From Struthidea cinerea (lineage: Eukaryota > Chordata > Aves > Passeriformes > Corcoracidae), in NCBI GenBank assembly GCA_013397865.1, contig VZTI01005563.1:54757-118756 (forward strand): a stretch of DNA of 64,000 bases, written 5' to 3'. The translations under genes were made by a program, and so were the position numbers. The notes under the pieces are model-generated. The model was not told the origin of the DNA, ran no database searches, and saw only the letters and a list, made by a program, of their open reading frames with translations. Below, piece after piece: positions 1-13,430 of this stretch (positions are counted from its first letter, which is position 1; each line of letters starts with the position of its first letter).

Positions 1-3000
1 CCATAGGAAAGACAGTCTGCTCACAGAATACTGAGAAGAGGCTGAAGAATTTCTCTGCTTCTGGCTTTTTAGCACCTACAGCCCAGGACAGAAGCTATGC
101 CTCTCTTAATTTTCATTCCCTCAAACAAACGCTTGGAAGTATTTGGCAGTTTTCCCCCTCAATACAGCAGATTAGTCTCTTACTAATGACAGCATTTTGC
201 AACTCTCTGCTTCCTCACATCAAAGCATCCTGGAGATCTTGTCAACAATGACCAATTGTTTGGACACCGACAAGTGGAGCTGAGGCATTCCACTGACTCA
301 CCGACTGCTCAGGCTTTAACCCTCGATCTTTCCAACACTTTTAGCCCATTTCTCACATCGTGTGTGGTACTCAAGGACCATCTCCTACCACCTACATTCC
401 TGCCTGGCTTCAGCACCTATTTCACTCTCTGCTTCTGCATCTCAATTCCTCTTTCTCGTCCCCCATCACCTCTTCGTTGTCGCCACACTTGCACTCAGGG
501 CTCAGCCTTTTTCAGTCACCAGCTCCAAAGGAGAGCAGATCCAACATCTATTTTCGAATGTGCCCTTTTAGGGGTGGCAACACCGCAAGAATTTGGCGAT
601 ATATGCAAAGCTGGCAGGGGGAAAAAAAAAATTTAAAAAAAAAACCAACCAACTGTACTACAAGGCTCTGGCCTGTCTCTCTCACTGCACTGAGTGCCAA
701 GTGCATTTCAAAGCCTAAAGTCTCTTGGTTGTAGCCATTTATAGTTTGTATAAAAAGCATAACTTGTACACTTCCATTAGAGCCCTAAATATAACTGCCC
801 TGAGCAGGAATTCGCTGCTCAAACAGGACCTCTTTGAATTTTGCTTCCAAAAGAACGCTGCTGCCACTGCATTATTTATAGACATTTTCACTAAGATCTG
901 AATACTTGGTCAGGAAACCACTCCGATTAATGGATCCCCCAGCATTGTTTCATAACTCTGAAGAAAACCTGTGTTTTTATTTTAAAACAGCCGATTTTTT
1001 GCATAAGCATAAAAAGCAGCAGTTCTGAAGAACTGGCCATGGCTCTTTGAAAAATTTGGGAGCACCACCACACGTTCTGGGTTTTTAACTCAGCATCTGT
1101 GTAGGGGTGAAAATTACAGTCCCAATCTTGTATTTTATTTTAAAAATACACTTTGATATCTCCATCAAACCCATGCAGCAGATCCATAACGGATTCAAGC
1201 ATTCAGCCCAACTAATTTTGACAGCGTGCTGTTGTTTCAGGGCTTTCCTGCAAGGGATTTTCCAGTTACCCCATTTCACAGCACGCAATTATTTTCCTGA
1301 CACTTGGAACATCATTATTTGTAGAGGTGAAATGGAAGGGAAAAAAAATAATTTTTCATCATTTCAGGCGAAATGATGGAAAAACAGGGAAAATTGCCTC
1401 ACGGCAGAAGCAAAATGAAAGGATTTTTAGAGCAAGATCCTTTAATTGACAAAAAAATTACACAGCTGGAAAAAACTCTTATTTTAATGAACAATCACAG
1501 CGTTACCTTTGTCCATAAAACTTCTGTAGTCATTAAGGCACAGAATAAAATGCCCGTTTTATACTTTGTTGGTTCTGTGTTGCTCTACATCGTGATTTTC
1601 TTTCTGAGGGCAACGTGCAGCATCTCCACTGCTGGGAGGCAGAGATGCACAGCACGGAAGGACTCGAAAAGCCAAGGTCCATCCCACACAAATAATCCCA
1701 TCCCACAGAAGCAATCACTTCGTGGATCCAGCTGTTTGTCTGCCACCGCTACATCCCAACAATATTAACTGCTTTGATTATTGCCAAGGGGGGGACGAAA
1801 AAAAATCTTAGAAGGCTTTTTGAATTTGTCATGGAATGAAGCAAAAGGCAGAACCACGGCAGAGGCAGATTTGGGGAGGCTCGTGTGTCTTAAGAATGCT
1901 TTTTTTCTGTTCTTTTTACCAAATTATTCAAGTGACAGCTCGAATAAGAGACTGTTCTGTTAAAAAAGGACAAGCTGGTAAAGGCTAAAACTGGGCTGCC
2001 CTGCAGCTCCACTTAAGGCTGGGAACAGATTGGAATAGGAGATAGGAAACATCATTTGGATCCGAAACAGAAACTTACTTGGAGTTCAAATTGTACTTTA
2101 GAACTATCTTTTCCCCCAAAAGTAATACAATGATGCCAGGGAAGGGAAAGGAGCACACAGAAGACTCAGAGAGGCTGGGAACAGATGGAAGAAGGATGGT
2201 GGAAAAGGAACAGGAAAAAAAACCCCAAACCTGAGCATTCCCTGATGGAAGAAATCAGCGGTAAACAGTCCTATAAATAAAAGCCAATTCTACACCTTTG
2301 CCTTGGAAATATTTTATTTTTCCTAAAAATTCTTGAGGAATGCGTAGCAGTCTCTATCCTTTAACCCCCAGGATCATTTGTCTCCCTTCCCCTCATCCCA
2401 ATTCCCTGAGAAGTGGCACAGCAAACAAAGGGGGATTGAGCAGAGCTCGGACGTGCCTTGGCTCAGTGCTGATGGAACTTGATACCCACTGTAGCTGCGT
2501 GGGCAAAGCCACTCAGCTTCCAAGACCCCGTCCCGGGCTAATTACAAGATCACTATAATAAGATAAAAAGATAAACGACTCAATTTTTAAATACTGAGCT
2601 TTGAAACCTGAAGTTACGCGTGTTTGTTTTGATTTTTTTTTTTTTTTGCTGTTTTATAGTTCTTCTACAGGGCAGAATAATCAGACAAACATTAAAATGT
2701 AGCAGTCTCCTCACTACCTATTTTCAAGATGATCTTCACCTTCCTGCCCTGTTCTTCCTAATAAATCACTGATTTACTGTTCAGGCCCTGCAGGCCCGAC
2801 CATTGCTTCTTCATCTCAGTGGGAGCCAAATGATGATTGAGGTACCAATATATTAGGCTGGCCTGATTCAAAGCAGGGTAAGGAACAAAGCATTTGTGCA
2901 GAGCAAAGACAAATGAATATAAATCAAGTGCTAAGCCATTTTCTGTGATGGATTAGCACCTTTCTTTGACCCAATAATGTCAAGGGGTCTCCAAGCTGAC

Positions 3001-3279
3001 AGGAACTAATGTGGAAATCTGTGCTGTGTGAAGCCAGGAGGAATCCTGATCTCCAGCTGCACTGCTCCTCTGTTTGCATTTTGCTCTCGCTCAGGTGTGA
3101 GCAATCCATCTCCTCCATCTCCCCTTGGGAAATGTCACTACAGCACCCACCAAAACTATTTCTAGAGAATAAAAGATTTCTTCCATGCTGAGTTTCTGCC
3201 TGTAATCCCATTTTTACCAGAAAACCAGCAGGTCATAAATGGTACCTAGCCAAGGACGGGATGGAAAAGCTTTCTCAGT
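1..3279. other. unique intronic DNA, left edge
   Basis: I see no gene or recognisable interspersed repeat here. There are A-rich tracts at 622-644 and a T15 run at 2633-2647. Blocks at about 740-1020 and 1373-1560 are AT-rich, of low repetitiveness and free of long homopolymers, and could be conserved noncoding DNA; that can only be decided by cross-species alignment. Confidence 0.5.
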
Positions 3280-3628
3280 ATCCCACAGAACGGTCTGGGT
3301 TGGAAGGGATCATCTCAAGGAATCACCTCATTCCAAACTCCTGCCACGGACACCTTCCACTAGCCCAGGTTGCTCCAAACCCCATCCAACCTGGCCTGGA
3401 AAAATTCCAGGGATGGGGCAGCCACAGCTTCTCCGGGCAACCTGTGCCAGGGCCTCACCTCCCTCACAGGGAAGAATTCCTTCCCAATATCCCATCCAGC
3501 CCTGCCCTCTGGCAGTGTGAATCCATTCCCCCTTGTCCTGTCACTCCAAGCCCATGTCCAAAGTCTCTCTCCATCTTTCTTGTAGCTCCCTTCAGGTGCT
3601 GGAAGCTGCATCAGGTCACCCCGAGCCA
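3280..3628 (-). mobile_element. CR1 LINE fragment, 3' portion, minus orientation
   Basis: This shows the CR1 3' region read in reverse complement: GGTCTGGGTTGGAAGGGATC, then the block CCCCATCCAACCTGGCCTGG, the 'fraction of ATGGGGCA' block, and CATTCCCCCTTGTCCTGTC. The left end, near 3280, corresponds to the element's 3' terminus, where a decayed CACAGAA motif remains. It is 5'-truncated like most CR1 copies and holds no intact ORF2. It is roughly 350 bp and moderately diverged. Confidence 0.9.
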
Positions 3629-5902
3629 CCTCGCTGGCATCTGGCGATGCTGCCAAAGTACAAAACTACACAAAGCCAGCAGCAAAAAGCAGATGCTTGG
3701 CTCAAATCTGGCAACTTTGCCAAAAACAGATGTGAGGAAAAAAAATTAGTGTACACAGAGAAAACTTGAGTGGGAGTCGAGGCCAAACCTCTCAGTTCTG
3801 GCCGTGTGCAGTAGCTGGAGCTGTATGATATCGTATTATACGAAATAGTGGTTAAAATGCACCGCGTCACTGACTGGTGGCAAAGCTGCAGGGTTTGAGA
3901 GCAGGAAACACATCCAAGTCCTGCAGCTACTGCAGCCTCCAGCACTGGCGTCTTCCAGATGCAAAAGTTGAGTACGACTTGTCCAAAACAAGAGAAGAGC
4001 AACGTTTGTCCTGGGTTTGCACCACGAGCCTGGACACTTGGCTATGTAAAAACAAAGGGTTTGTGCCTGGGCTGCTCTCCCAGCTCGCTCTGGATCTGGC
4101 TGCAGGCAGCCTGGGATGCTCAAACCCCACGGGTGAGTGGCACTTGTTTAACCTGCTGGAGGACTGAGGCACCTCTCACCCTCACCCCGCCCGATGCTGA
4201 TGGAAGATCATGGATATTGTGTGCTCCAGGCTGGATTCCACCCTCGTGTCTCCACACCACACCGATAAGAGGCAGTATCTCAACCACACCCAGGGCGTTA
4301 AAAACGAGCTGAAGGTGCTCTCATTACCACCTACATTGTTTGAAATTTCCACTGAGCTACATCCAAAGTGAGAGCAGCCCCGCTCCTCTTTGTCCCAAGC
4401 TTTGTGTTCCCGGCCTCTGCTGTTGTCAAAGTTGGAATATCCTCCCTCAGCAGGCTCAGCTTTGGTTACATCAATTCCTTGCCCCAGCATAAGCACTGTG
4501 TAAACACATAAATGCGAGTGCAGGCATAGGAGGGGCAGTGGGGACATGTCTGGGGGCAAAAAAGGATGGGTGAGACTGCAGCACCCCCGATTCAGTTCAG
4601 CTTAAACCGCCACAAAATCACATCCTACCAGTGCCACCACGTCTTGTAGAAATAACAGAAACTGCTGAAAAAATCATAAATTAAGTAAAACCCCTCAAAT
4701 TTAATCTCTTCTGCTTTCAGAGAAAATAGTAGAAGACTTACTTTCAGAAGTCAATAGAAAACTTATCCACAGTTCTGGCATTCCGAAGCAAACGGAATTT
4801 GCCAAGTGCAAGAAGTTGTTTATAAGAAAAGAAACAGAGAACTGGAAGTGGTTCCAGAAAATTTATTATGACCCACCTGACTGTAGCCAAGAATATTACA
4901 TCAGCCCAGATAGCCTGAGAACTGGAACAATATTGCTCTCAAATTAGCAAGTCGCTGGTACCACAGGCAGGGAGAAATGGTTTTGCAGGAGGTCTGGGTT
5001 CTCTCCCCAGCTCTGATGGGCAAGGCTCCTTCCAAACTCACTCCCTGTGACCAGAAACAAAGGATTTCTTCTCTTTATTCCTGAGGTTGGTCCGCTGGCT
5101 TTGCTGGGGGTGGGGAATTGGGGTTTGTTTTTAAAACATCTTAAGATTCTTAAGGCAGCGAGCATCTCTTAGTAGAACACTTTCAGAATTTGCTGTACTC
5201 AAACATGAGCTTTCCTGGTTCCTGCTTAAAGAGGGACGACAACAAGGTAACTCCAACCCTAAAGCCACAGAGCCCCTGGTGCTGCTGCTGAGTTAGAACC
5301 AAGCCCAGTGCCAGCAAGCCAAGGAATTCTGTGGTGCCACGTTCAAAAAAGGAAAGCACAGCACGCGCAGAGAGGTCAGCCGGCACTTCAGCAACTCAAA
5401 GGTCGTAATTAGAGAACACCTCTGCAATATTTAGACAATTTCACTCCGAAACAGAACACAGCACTGAGCAGCAACAACGTGACAGCTCATCCAACAACCT
5501 TCTCTTCCTCTCCCACTGCAGTCGAAGCCTGAGTGCTCCCCACTGCAGCTGCAGGGGGATTTCTCTCATTGAGCAGCACTGATAAATTACCTGTTTTATG
5601 AGAGTCTAAGAAGCCAAGACTCATAAACTCTCCGATGGAGCTGCCATGACATCATTAATTCTGGAGCAGCATTATGGATGCCTTTTATCTTGAAGGATCT
5701 AAAAGAACTTTCTTACACATTTAACAAGGTAGTTCATCAGCAGTGCTTCCTGGAAAGAGCCTTTCTCTCCCTTCTCTTTCTGTCCCCTCTCAGCGGAGCA
5801 CTCTGAGGAAAAAGGGTCTGAAATGAGGTTCTGCTTCTGAACATTCAGTTCTTACAATGGTGAATCCTCTTAAACAGCTCCAGTAATCTCCTATTAATCT
5901 CT

Positions 5903-5924
5903 CCCCAGAGTTAACACTCTGGGG
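5903..5924. repeat. short perfect inverted repeat (hairpin)
   Basis: CCCCAGAGT (5903-5911) and ACTCTGGGG (5916-5924) are exact reverse complements around a TAAC loop. The 9-bp stem is GC-rich but short. There is no T-tract or other sign of function, and a stem of this size can arise by chance in 64 kb. Confidence 0.7.
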
Positions 5925-7424
5925 CAAAAACATAATCATCTTTAATCCATTTGGGCCGGGGGAAGCTCCAGGATACAGCCCTGAACCAAAAGCATTTAGT
6001 GCCTGAGCTGAAGTTTTCAGTACATCATCCCAGGATGGAAGAGGCTTCCTCCAAGTTATCAGCATATCCCAATCCCACACCTCCATGAACACCAAGGGCA
6101 TCCCCAGCTGGAAAAATACCTCTTAAGCACTGACTCAAGCAAGAACCACACTGCCTCCAACCACAGAGAGCTCAGCTCTTATAAGCATGGTCACATCATC
6201 CACAAGGCCCACGTTAGGTCTAAATCACACCATAGTTCAAATTTTGTATGGGTTTTTTTTTTATCTATGAAACACATAAACCACATAAGCAAATAGCTAA
6301 TGAAAAGCAGAGCGCAGGAAATTTTACAGGGCAAACAGAGGTCATCTGTTTCAAAGAGGTTATGTTGTCATTTGCGTTTCTGCTGCCAAATGTCTTCTCC
6401 ACGAATGAAAGAGCACTTGTTGCATCAGGTTTCATCCCCAATTTCACTTTCTGTATTTTGTAATGAGAGGAAACGCACTTCGGATACATCAGCATTTCTC
6501 TTCTCCTCACCAAGCACTGAGGAGGAAATCACGGGGGGTTGCAGGTTTTTTATTTGTTCGTTTAGGGTTTTGTTTGTTTGTTTCTATCCACACCTGCCTG
6601 GAACCTGAGGTGTGGATTTCGAACTATCACGAAAAGCTGTGAAGGAGCATTTGGGCCCTCTACACAGACAGAGCATATTTGTCAGAATTTGGTTCACATT
6701 TAGGCTTCACTAAAGACATCATCCCCACCACTCTCGCTCCAAACATAGTCAAAGAGCTGAGGTTTGGGTCTAACTGGAGCCTTTAAGAACTATTTCCATT
6801 TCTTAGGTAGGAAGGAAAAGGTCTCTGAATTTCTTTCCATGTAAAAACAAACGGACAATTCCTCTTTTCTTCTGGGATGCAGTGAATAGACCCAAACCAC
6901 TCTTTGCAGAAACGCTGATTTATGGATTTCAATTGGCCCTTCCTCCTTTTAAAGCAGTCTGAAGCCTCAAACAATACCTGGTACAAAGCAAAGATCCATA
7001 TCACTGTCTTTGTTTTCCAGCAAGAGAAACAAGAGGCACAGCCATCAAAGCCCTTGGTTCTCCAGGAAACCCAGTGCCCTGGAAGTCAGGGAAAAGGGTG
7101 GGAGAACAGAAAGGGTTATCAATAATTCCTTTCCTGTTGGCACATCTTTGGTGACCACAGGGCGCCTTGGGTGCCGTGTCCAGGTAAAATCCATTTCCCC
7201 TTAGCAGATTTTTGCAGTTTCCTCCAGGGTACCTGCCTGGCAGCCTAAAAGCTCAAGGCATTTCCACATGGATGTGGTTTACTCAGTGTCTTCAGCCGGG
7301 AGGGACAGCAAAAATCCAAATCATTTCAGTGCTAGAGTCTACTTCAGGACTGTTTTGGTTACCCTCTGGCTTGTTTTCTTTATGTGCCCTTTCTCCTGAG
7401 GGATAGTGCCAACCAGACACGTAG

Positions 7425-7467
7425 CTCTACAAAAAAAAAAAAAAAANCTCTACAAAAAAAAAAAAAA
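7425..7467. repeat. duplicated CTCTAC-poly(A) unit around an ambiguous base
   Basis: CTCTAC followed by 16 A (7425-7446), then a single N at 7447, then CTCTAC followed by 14 A (7448-7467). The two halves are the same sequence apart from A-run length. The N and the repeat together suggest that two contig ends sharing this sequence were joined without merging, or that the poly(A) slipped during sequencing. Confidence 0.85.
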
Positions 7468-10400
7468 CAATGGAAAAGTCCAGAAGGAAGGGACACATCC
7501 ATCCTGCCACTCTCCTGCTCTCTCCCTTTGTTAAACAAGCATCCCTGCTTTGCTTCACTGCTCCTGTGCACCAGGCTCCAAGATTTTTCCACAACAATAT
7601 CCAAAAGCCCCGTTCCAGCACAGCCTTCTGGATGGCTTTTCCAGTGCACACACACATTCCCCCAGCTGACTTCTTTCATTTCCAAGTTATTGTACCGTTA
7701 GAGTGACAAGACGAGATTTATTGCATCGCAGACGTATCCTAAATAACCCAGAGAGGCGCTGACATTCCCAGCTCTGGATGGGGCCTGTGCAAACCCCTCT
7801 CTCCTGCTGGAAGGACAAGCTGAGATCAGATTGATGTGGAGGTTTTCAGCAGGGAATGATTAAAAACAAAAAGAAAACCGGGGGAGGGGAGGTATTTTGA
7901 AAGAAAAACTCCTCCGTTCTCAGAAGAGAAGGAAAACTGTTTTGAGGCAGCATGGAAAACCCTAAGCCTGTGCTGAAACAAGAGCAGGGAGTGGGAAAAG
8001 CCTTCGGAGGCTGGAAAGGCAACAGTAGGTTTAGTACACAGCTCCCGGGAGCCGGCAGCAGAAATAGCGAATTTATTCCACTAAACCATGTGACTGAGGC
8101 ATTTCCCTCGGCTTTCTCATCTGTTAAACAGTTAACAGCCCTGCTTCCCGCAGAGGATGCCTCAGAGATGCTTGGAGAAGGCTCCGAGATGCCGAGGAAG
8201 GAAGCAGGCGGCAGGGCAAGACAAAAGCTCTGAGCCCCCACAGGGGAAAAGCTCCGAACCGAACGCGAAATTCACGATCCACAGAGAGGAGAGGCTGAGC
8301 ATTAGCCTGCTGCTTCATATAAAACACAATTATTGTATATCAGCCTCAAAAGCAAGGCAGCTTCAGGATTCTGGGTTTCCTCCAAAGAACTCCTGGGGAA
8401 GGAGAAAAAAAAACCCCAACAACACAGAGCAAGACAAGTCTCAGTGAACACAGCCACGACAAAGCCAGCAGCTGCTTCAAGACAAGTATTAACCTGAAAA
8501 ACAAGCACTTTCTTGTCTATGGCGAGGCAGGTGTTGCTGCACTTAAGAGATTCCTGGTATTTGCAATTAAATCATTAATTCTCCACCAGCGCAGGGACAA
8601 GGCAGAGCCGGGGGAGAGCCCAGAAGTTCTGTCCAGATCCACCACAGGGGCTGCTCGCTGCCTCTGCGTTTGTGGCAGCACCTGTGTCCTGATAAAAAGA
8701 TGATTTTTTTTTTTTTACATTTCCAAACCAAATGATGCAGCAAAGAAGCTGTTTTACCACAAATTATGAGATAAGGCTGAATCTATCTGTGCTCTCCCCT
8801 GCCTCTAAAAGCCTGAAGGGAGATGAAAGGCAAGCCAGGGCACGCCAGTGGGAGCAGGCAAATGACTTTGAGATCACCAGTCACACACACACAGAAAATT
8901 CCCTTTATTGGCACTGTCTGACCAGAGAGGGTGAAAAAAAAAAAATCAATTAAAAAAAATTTAAAAAGAAAATCAATCCGTTGTGGTGAGACTAAAAGAC
9001 ACCCAGCTTCACCAGCCATCCTCACTTTGAGCTTCAGACAAAGCTTCACTTTGTTTGAAACTTGGAGCCTTGCAGCAGGAGATGAGCACGAGGCTTGCTC
9101 TGTCACAAGGTAGAGCACAGAAGGGTGTTGTTTCTCCGGGATTACATCCCCCAGTTTAGGACATTTTACTCCATGTCTCCTTTTCCGTGCCTGGGGACTG
9201 AGGAATAACACGGGAATTTTTTATTCAATATTCACAGCTTCAATCCTTGACGGGCAAGGCTCATTCCTGCAGCACAGCTTCTCTCTGAGCAAAGGCTTTT
9301 TCTGTTCCAGATTGACCCGGAGGCTGCAGAGAGGACAGTTTGCCATAATTCTGCAATGAGTAATGAACCCACACGGCTTCCATCCACCGCATGTGATCCA
9401 TGGAGCTTCCCAGAGGAGGAAAAGGCCTTTCCCAGGAATAGCAGCAGCTATTCCTGCCCCACGTGCTCCAGCATCACCCTCTTGCACGGAACCAATCCAT
9501 GCTGAAATGGCACTTCCCGTCCTCAACCTTTACTCCTGACTTCAGTTGTCATCTCTAAAAGAAAGTTCTTTCCTTCCCCGCAGTTTTCCACATTCCCTGC
9601 CTGCTTCTGAGCAACTCCAGCTCCATCTGACATTAATAACACTGCCCCTGGGAGGACCTGCTGCTCCATCCCTTGGGGCTGAACTGCAGACAAGTTTGTG
9701 ACAGGCAGAGCCAAAAGGAAAAAAAAAAAAAAAAAGGCTTATTTCATCATGTAAGAGACTGATTTTTACTTTAATGCCAGACCAATCCCTTCCAAAAATA
9801 AAAGGCAAGTAAATGGTCAGTTCAGCTTCTCTGCTGCCTTTCCCAAGGTCACGACCAAGGGCAGGGCAGGCTCACAGCCAGGCTGTGAAAGGGATGAATT
9901 TCCCCTTCCTGATCTCTTAAAATGTGTAACATCTTGGCTCACCCTCGTGCCTCTTTAATCTCTTTGCTGCATTCACACATTCTCCTCACCAACTAGAATG
10001 CAATTGCTGCTCCACGGTCTTTTTTTTTTTTTTTTAAATAATCATTCCTCCTTCATTTTATTATTTAATGTCATCTGATCCTGCAACCCTGGAAGTAGAG
10101 TGATTCTGGAGTGCCCAGAAATCACATGCTAAACTAGACCGAAATAACTTTTTTTATTATCATTTCACAGCCTGTTATTGCAAGCAGCTTATCCTGCCAC
10201 GTATGAAGTCTGGATAGATCAACAAATAAACAAAAATACCCCAAAAAGCTAAGAAGAAAACAACAGAAGACCCAGGCACTACCTGTAGCTCGTACTACTG
10301 GAAGTAAGGGTGGAGGAAGTTGCAATGAGGTAGCTCTTGCTGTCATTTCTACACTTTCACCTTCACTGGAGTATTTTCTGCTCTGTGCTGGCCAAGGAAA

Positions 10401-12505
10401 TCCAAATCATCTTCTCACACAGTATTTCACCAACTAAAGTGTGCAGGTTTGGAAGGTTCAGAACTACTAAGGCAGAAACCAGAAACGAAAAAGGTTTTTT
10501 GGTGATCTCTCTACATCTGTATTAAGACAGTGGTTCCCTTCCAGTTTAAGGCAACAAAAGCCTAACTGGGAGTCTGCAATACCAAATTAGAGGGCTAAAA
10601 TAAGGTATTATGGATAACAAAGAACTGGGGGAAAAACTCTCCCACCAAAAAAAGCACTCGGTATCTTCGGCTCATGAGATCACAAACCGAAGCCTCCTGG
10701 AAAGGGGAGGAAAAGGCTTATTCACACTCAGTTCTCTTTGGTTTTGTGTTTTACCAGTGACATTTCTCCGCTTCTCCGCACTTGTGCTCGGGGACAGAGA
10801 GCCTTGCAAGCAATAAAGTGGTTTAAATGACTACGCAGGGTTTCACTGGAAACAATAAACCATAAAATTCCAACGGGAATCCACACTGGGCCAGCAGAAC
10901 ATCTGTGCTTCAGCGCTATCCCGAAGCCTCTTACGAGATGCCTGGACCTGGATCCCCTCACAGGTCTCCAGGTGGGACAGGGCACAGCACAACCAGCAAC
11001 CAGCCACGGAAGTCACTTGGACAAGGAATATTGTCCATGCCCAGAGCACCTCCAGGAAGAGCATCCAGTCCAATCCCACCCTCAGGGCTTCATCTGCAAC
11101 GTGCCCTGCTGAGTCCCGGGTGGCTGACTGAAGATAAGGAGCAGGATCCCATCCCGATGAGCTCAAACCCCAGGATAAGAGGCCGTGGCAGGCAACCTTC
11201 ATGCTTAATTCCTGTGAGAAACCACGGCACGGGAACGACTGAGGATAAAACTGCTAAGCTTGGAGATGAGAGGAGCAGGGGCTGTGCAAATGAGCCCCTG
11301 CTCACAAATGTCACATCAGCACCAGCCTGGTGGTGGCTTTTGAAGCTGGCACACACGGGTTGTGTAGAGAAGGATACCAGAAGGTACAGAACCCGCAGGA
11401 GGGCTTGCATTAATAACTAGATTTGGGCTAGTAGCTGAGGGAGAGAGGGAACAGCACAGGGATAGAGTGTAATTGGATCCTGGCTTGGGGAAGAAAGACA
11501 AGGCTGTGCTGCTCTGTGTGTAAACACACATGGAGGAAAAGAGAAAGGAAAGCCAAAAAAACCTTGTCAGAGCTGACCACACTTGCTTTTTCCACAACTG
11601 AGGTCTCCAGCCACTCTTTTTTACTACGAAAGAAACAAAATAAACACAAGCAGAGCAGGGGATTTCTGTGAGTGCCGTGGGTGTGGGAGCAGGACACGTA
11701 TGACATGAGCTGGTGGCACAGCAGGGCTGTGAATCATAGGGTAATCAAAGGAGAAGTTCCTGCCCAAACAATGCACACAGTGTTGGGCTACAGGTTGTGT
11801 AGGCAGCAGCCCTGAGCTCAGGGACTGAGAGCTGGAAAAGCCCCCCAAAAGACACAGAACAGCAAAAACAGCAAGAGAACCTGGGCTCTGGAATGGTCAC
11901 ACTTTATCTGCCTCCCAGAACAGAAGAACCTCAAATCTACAGAGAAAACTCCGGCTCCTACTTCACCCCTCCACTATCCCTCTCTGTTGAAGACTCGCCT
12001 CAGAACTTTGTAATAATGAATTAAATAAAAAAGATTTACTCAGATGCTTTTGAACACCACCAATCTTATTTACTACATTAAACTGCTGAACACCCTGATT
12101 AAAATTACCTGTTTTCCAGCTTTTTCACTAAGATCAAAAAGGCAGCAAGAATTCCTGAGTCGAGCAGGAGGTGCTGAGCCAGCCTGGAATCTGTCTCTGG
12201 CCAGGATCTGGAAAACTGGTACTCAGGAGAAAGACAAAGGCCTGAATGTCACCTAAAAATAACCCCACAATTCAGAGAACAGAAAAGTAGTAACGCGACA
12301 AAATGCAAAGAATATGCAAGCTTACCCAGCAAATGCCAGAGCAGGAGACCAAAATAAATCACAGCTGAAGCAAATCTAGTGAAAACCACAGGCATAATAA
12401 AAAACAGACAGTAAAACACAGCATAGATGGATCGCTAGCTCTGAGTTTTCTCTGGTAATGTTTCCAGTAAGGCCCAGAAAATAAATCTCATGGAAACGAT
12501 AAGAA

Positions 12506-12537
12506 CTTCTGAGTTACAGAGCCCTTCTGAGTTACAG
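12506..12537. repeat. two-copy tandem duplication, period 18
   Basis: CTTCTGAGTTACAG occurs at 12506-12519 and again at 12524-12537. This looks like a small local duplication of an 18-bp unit. No function is apparent. Confidence 0.75.
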
Positions 12538-13320
12538 GACTGTACAGAGGCACGAGACTGAGAGGGAAACAGCATCGTCCACAATTTCTACAAATCCGTG
12601 CAGCTGCAGATTTCTCTGCAATAACATCTGTGCTCGCCAAGGGAAGGTAGGAAGGAAACACGCTCCTTAAAAACACGCTCCACTTCTTTTTCCAAGCAAA
12701 CCAGGTACACACTCCAGCTCTGTTAGCCCCCACTGTAAGGCCAGTGTGGTCACACAGCCCCCCGTGGCCCTGGGCTCTCTTATTTAACATTCAACAGGAA
12801 TGCTGGAGAGGAAAAGGCAGGTCCAGAAGGTTACAAAAGCAAACAAATCCCGAATTATGCTCTTCAAGGCAGCCCTGCCTTTCCCTGCGAGAGGCTGTGG
12901 GACAAACTGGAGTTGGATCCATGGCACTGACCACACTTTGCCAGGACAAACACTGCCTAGGCTGAGGGATACCCATCTGCCAGGGCTGTCAGGGAACAGG
13001 CAGGACCAGTTTCTAGTGAGAGCAGTCAGTTCTGCTGAACTGAAAAGCCGTAATTCCGTAATTCTCTGTACATGCAGCCCCCTTCTCCTCTCCTTAGGCC
13101 ATCTCCATCCACCTTTTTTTACTGACTTCTTCTCCCGTGGTTATCACAGCTGTTTAGCAGAGTCCATCTGGGACAGAAAGCTCTTTCAGACAGAAAATTC
13201 AGTGTCTTGTTGTGAGTCTTTATATATAGAAACAGTGCTCAGAGGCAAGCTTTGGATTTGGGAGAAAGCTTAGGATGGGCTGGTTCTGCTTTGAGTGCAT
13301 AATAGCTCATCATATAAACA

Positions 13321-13430
13321 GGATCACAGAATCATCAGGGTTGCAAAAGACCTCCAAGATCACCAAACCAAATACCCCTGTGCCCACTAAACCATTTCAC
13401 GCAGTGCCACATCCACTCCTCCACGTCCCT
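13321..13430 (-). mobile_element. CR1 LINE fragment, minus orientation
   Basis: It starts with CACAGAATCATCAGGGTTGC, the reverse complement of the CR1 3' terminal repeat, then AAAAGACCTCCAAGATCACC. Next comes the CCCACTAAACCATTTCACGC / GTGCCACATC block typical of one CR1 subfamily. The match fades after about 13430. It belongs to a different subfamily from the copy at 3280-3628. Confidence 0.85.

Larger units (their letters stand above)
3629..13320. other. unique intronic DNA, 3.6-13.3 kb
   Basis: I see no gene and no CR1. It contains a short hairpin (5903-5924), a GTTT-rich stretch near 6555-6582, the duplicated A-tract with an N (7425-7467), a short CA run near 8882-8895, A17 at 9719-9735, T16 at 10020-10035 and an 18-bp-period duplication (12506-12537). 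Open frames of up to 171 codons (for example 10905-11420 plus) show no domain. Confidence 0.5.

Noticed and set aside
1..13. CCATAGGAAAGAC shared between the window start and the ABTB2 start region (63764-63776)
   Set aside because: Dozens of 13-base matches are expected between random positions in 64 kb.
3261..3749. 162-codon open frame on plus
   Set aside because: Lies over the CR1 fragment, which is in the opposite orientation; it is not even the CR1 coding frame.
8096..8127. Sequence like the MIR 3' motif (CTTTCTCATCTGTTAAACAG)
   Set aside because: Too short and without the rest of a MIR element around it.
10905..11420. 171-codon open frame on plus
   Set aside because: Pro/Ser/Arg-rich with no domain; within chance length. 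The same applies to 13625-14128, 12800-13273 and 52531-53040.
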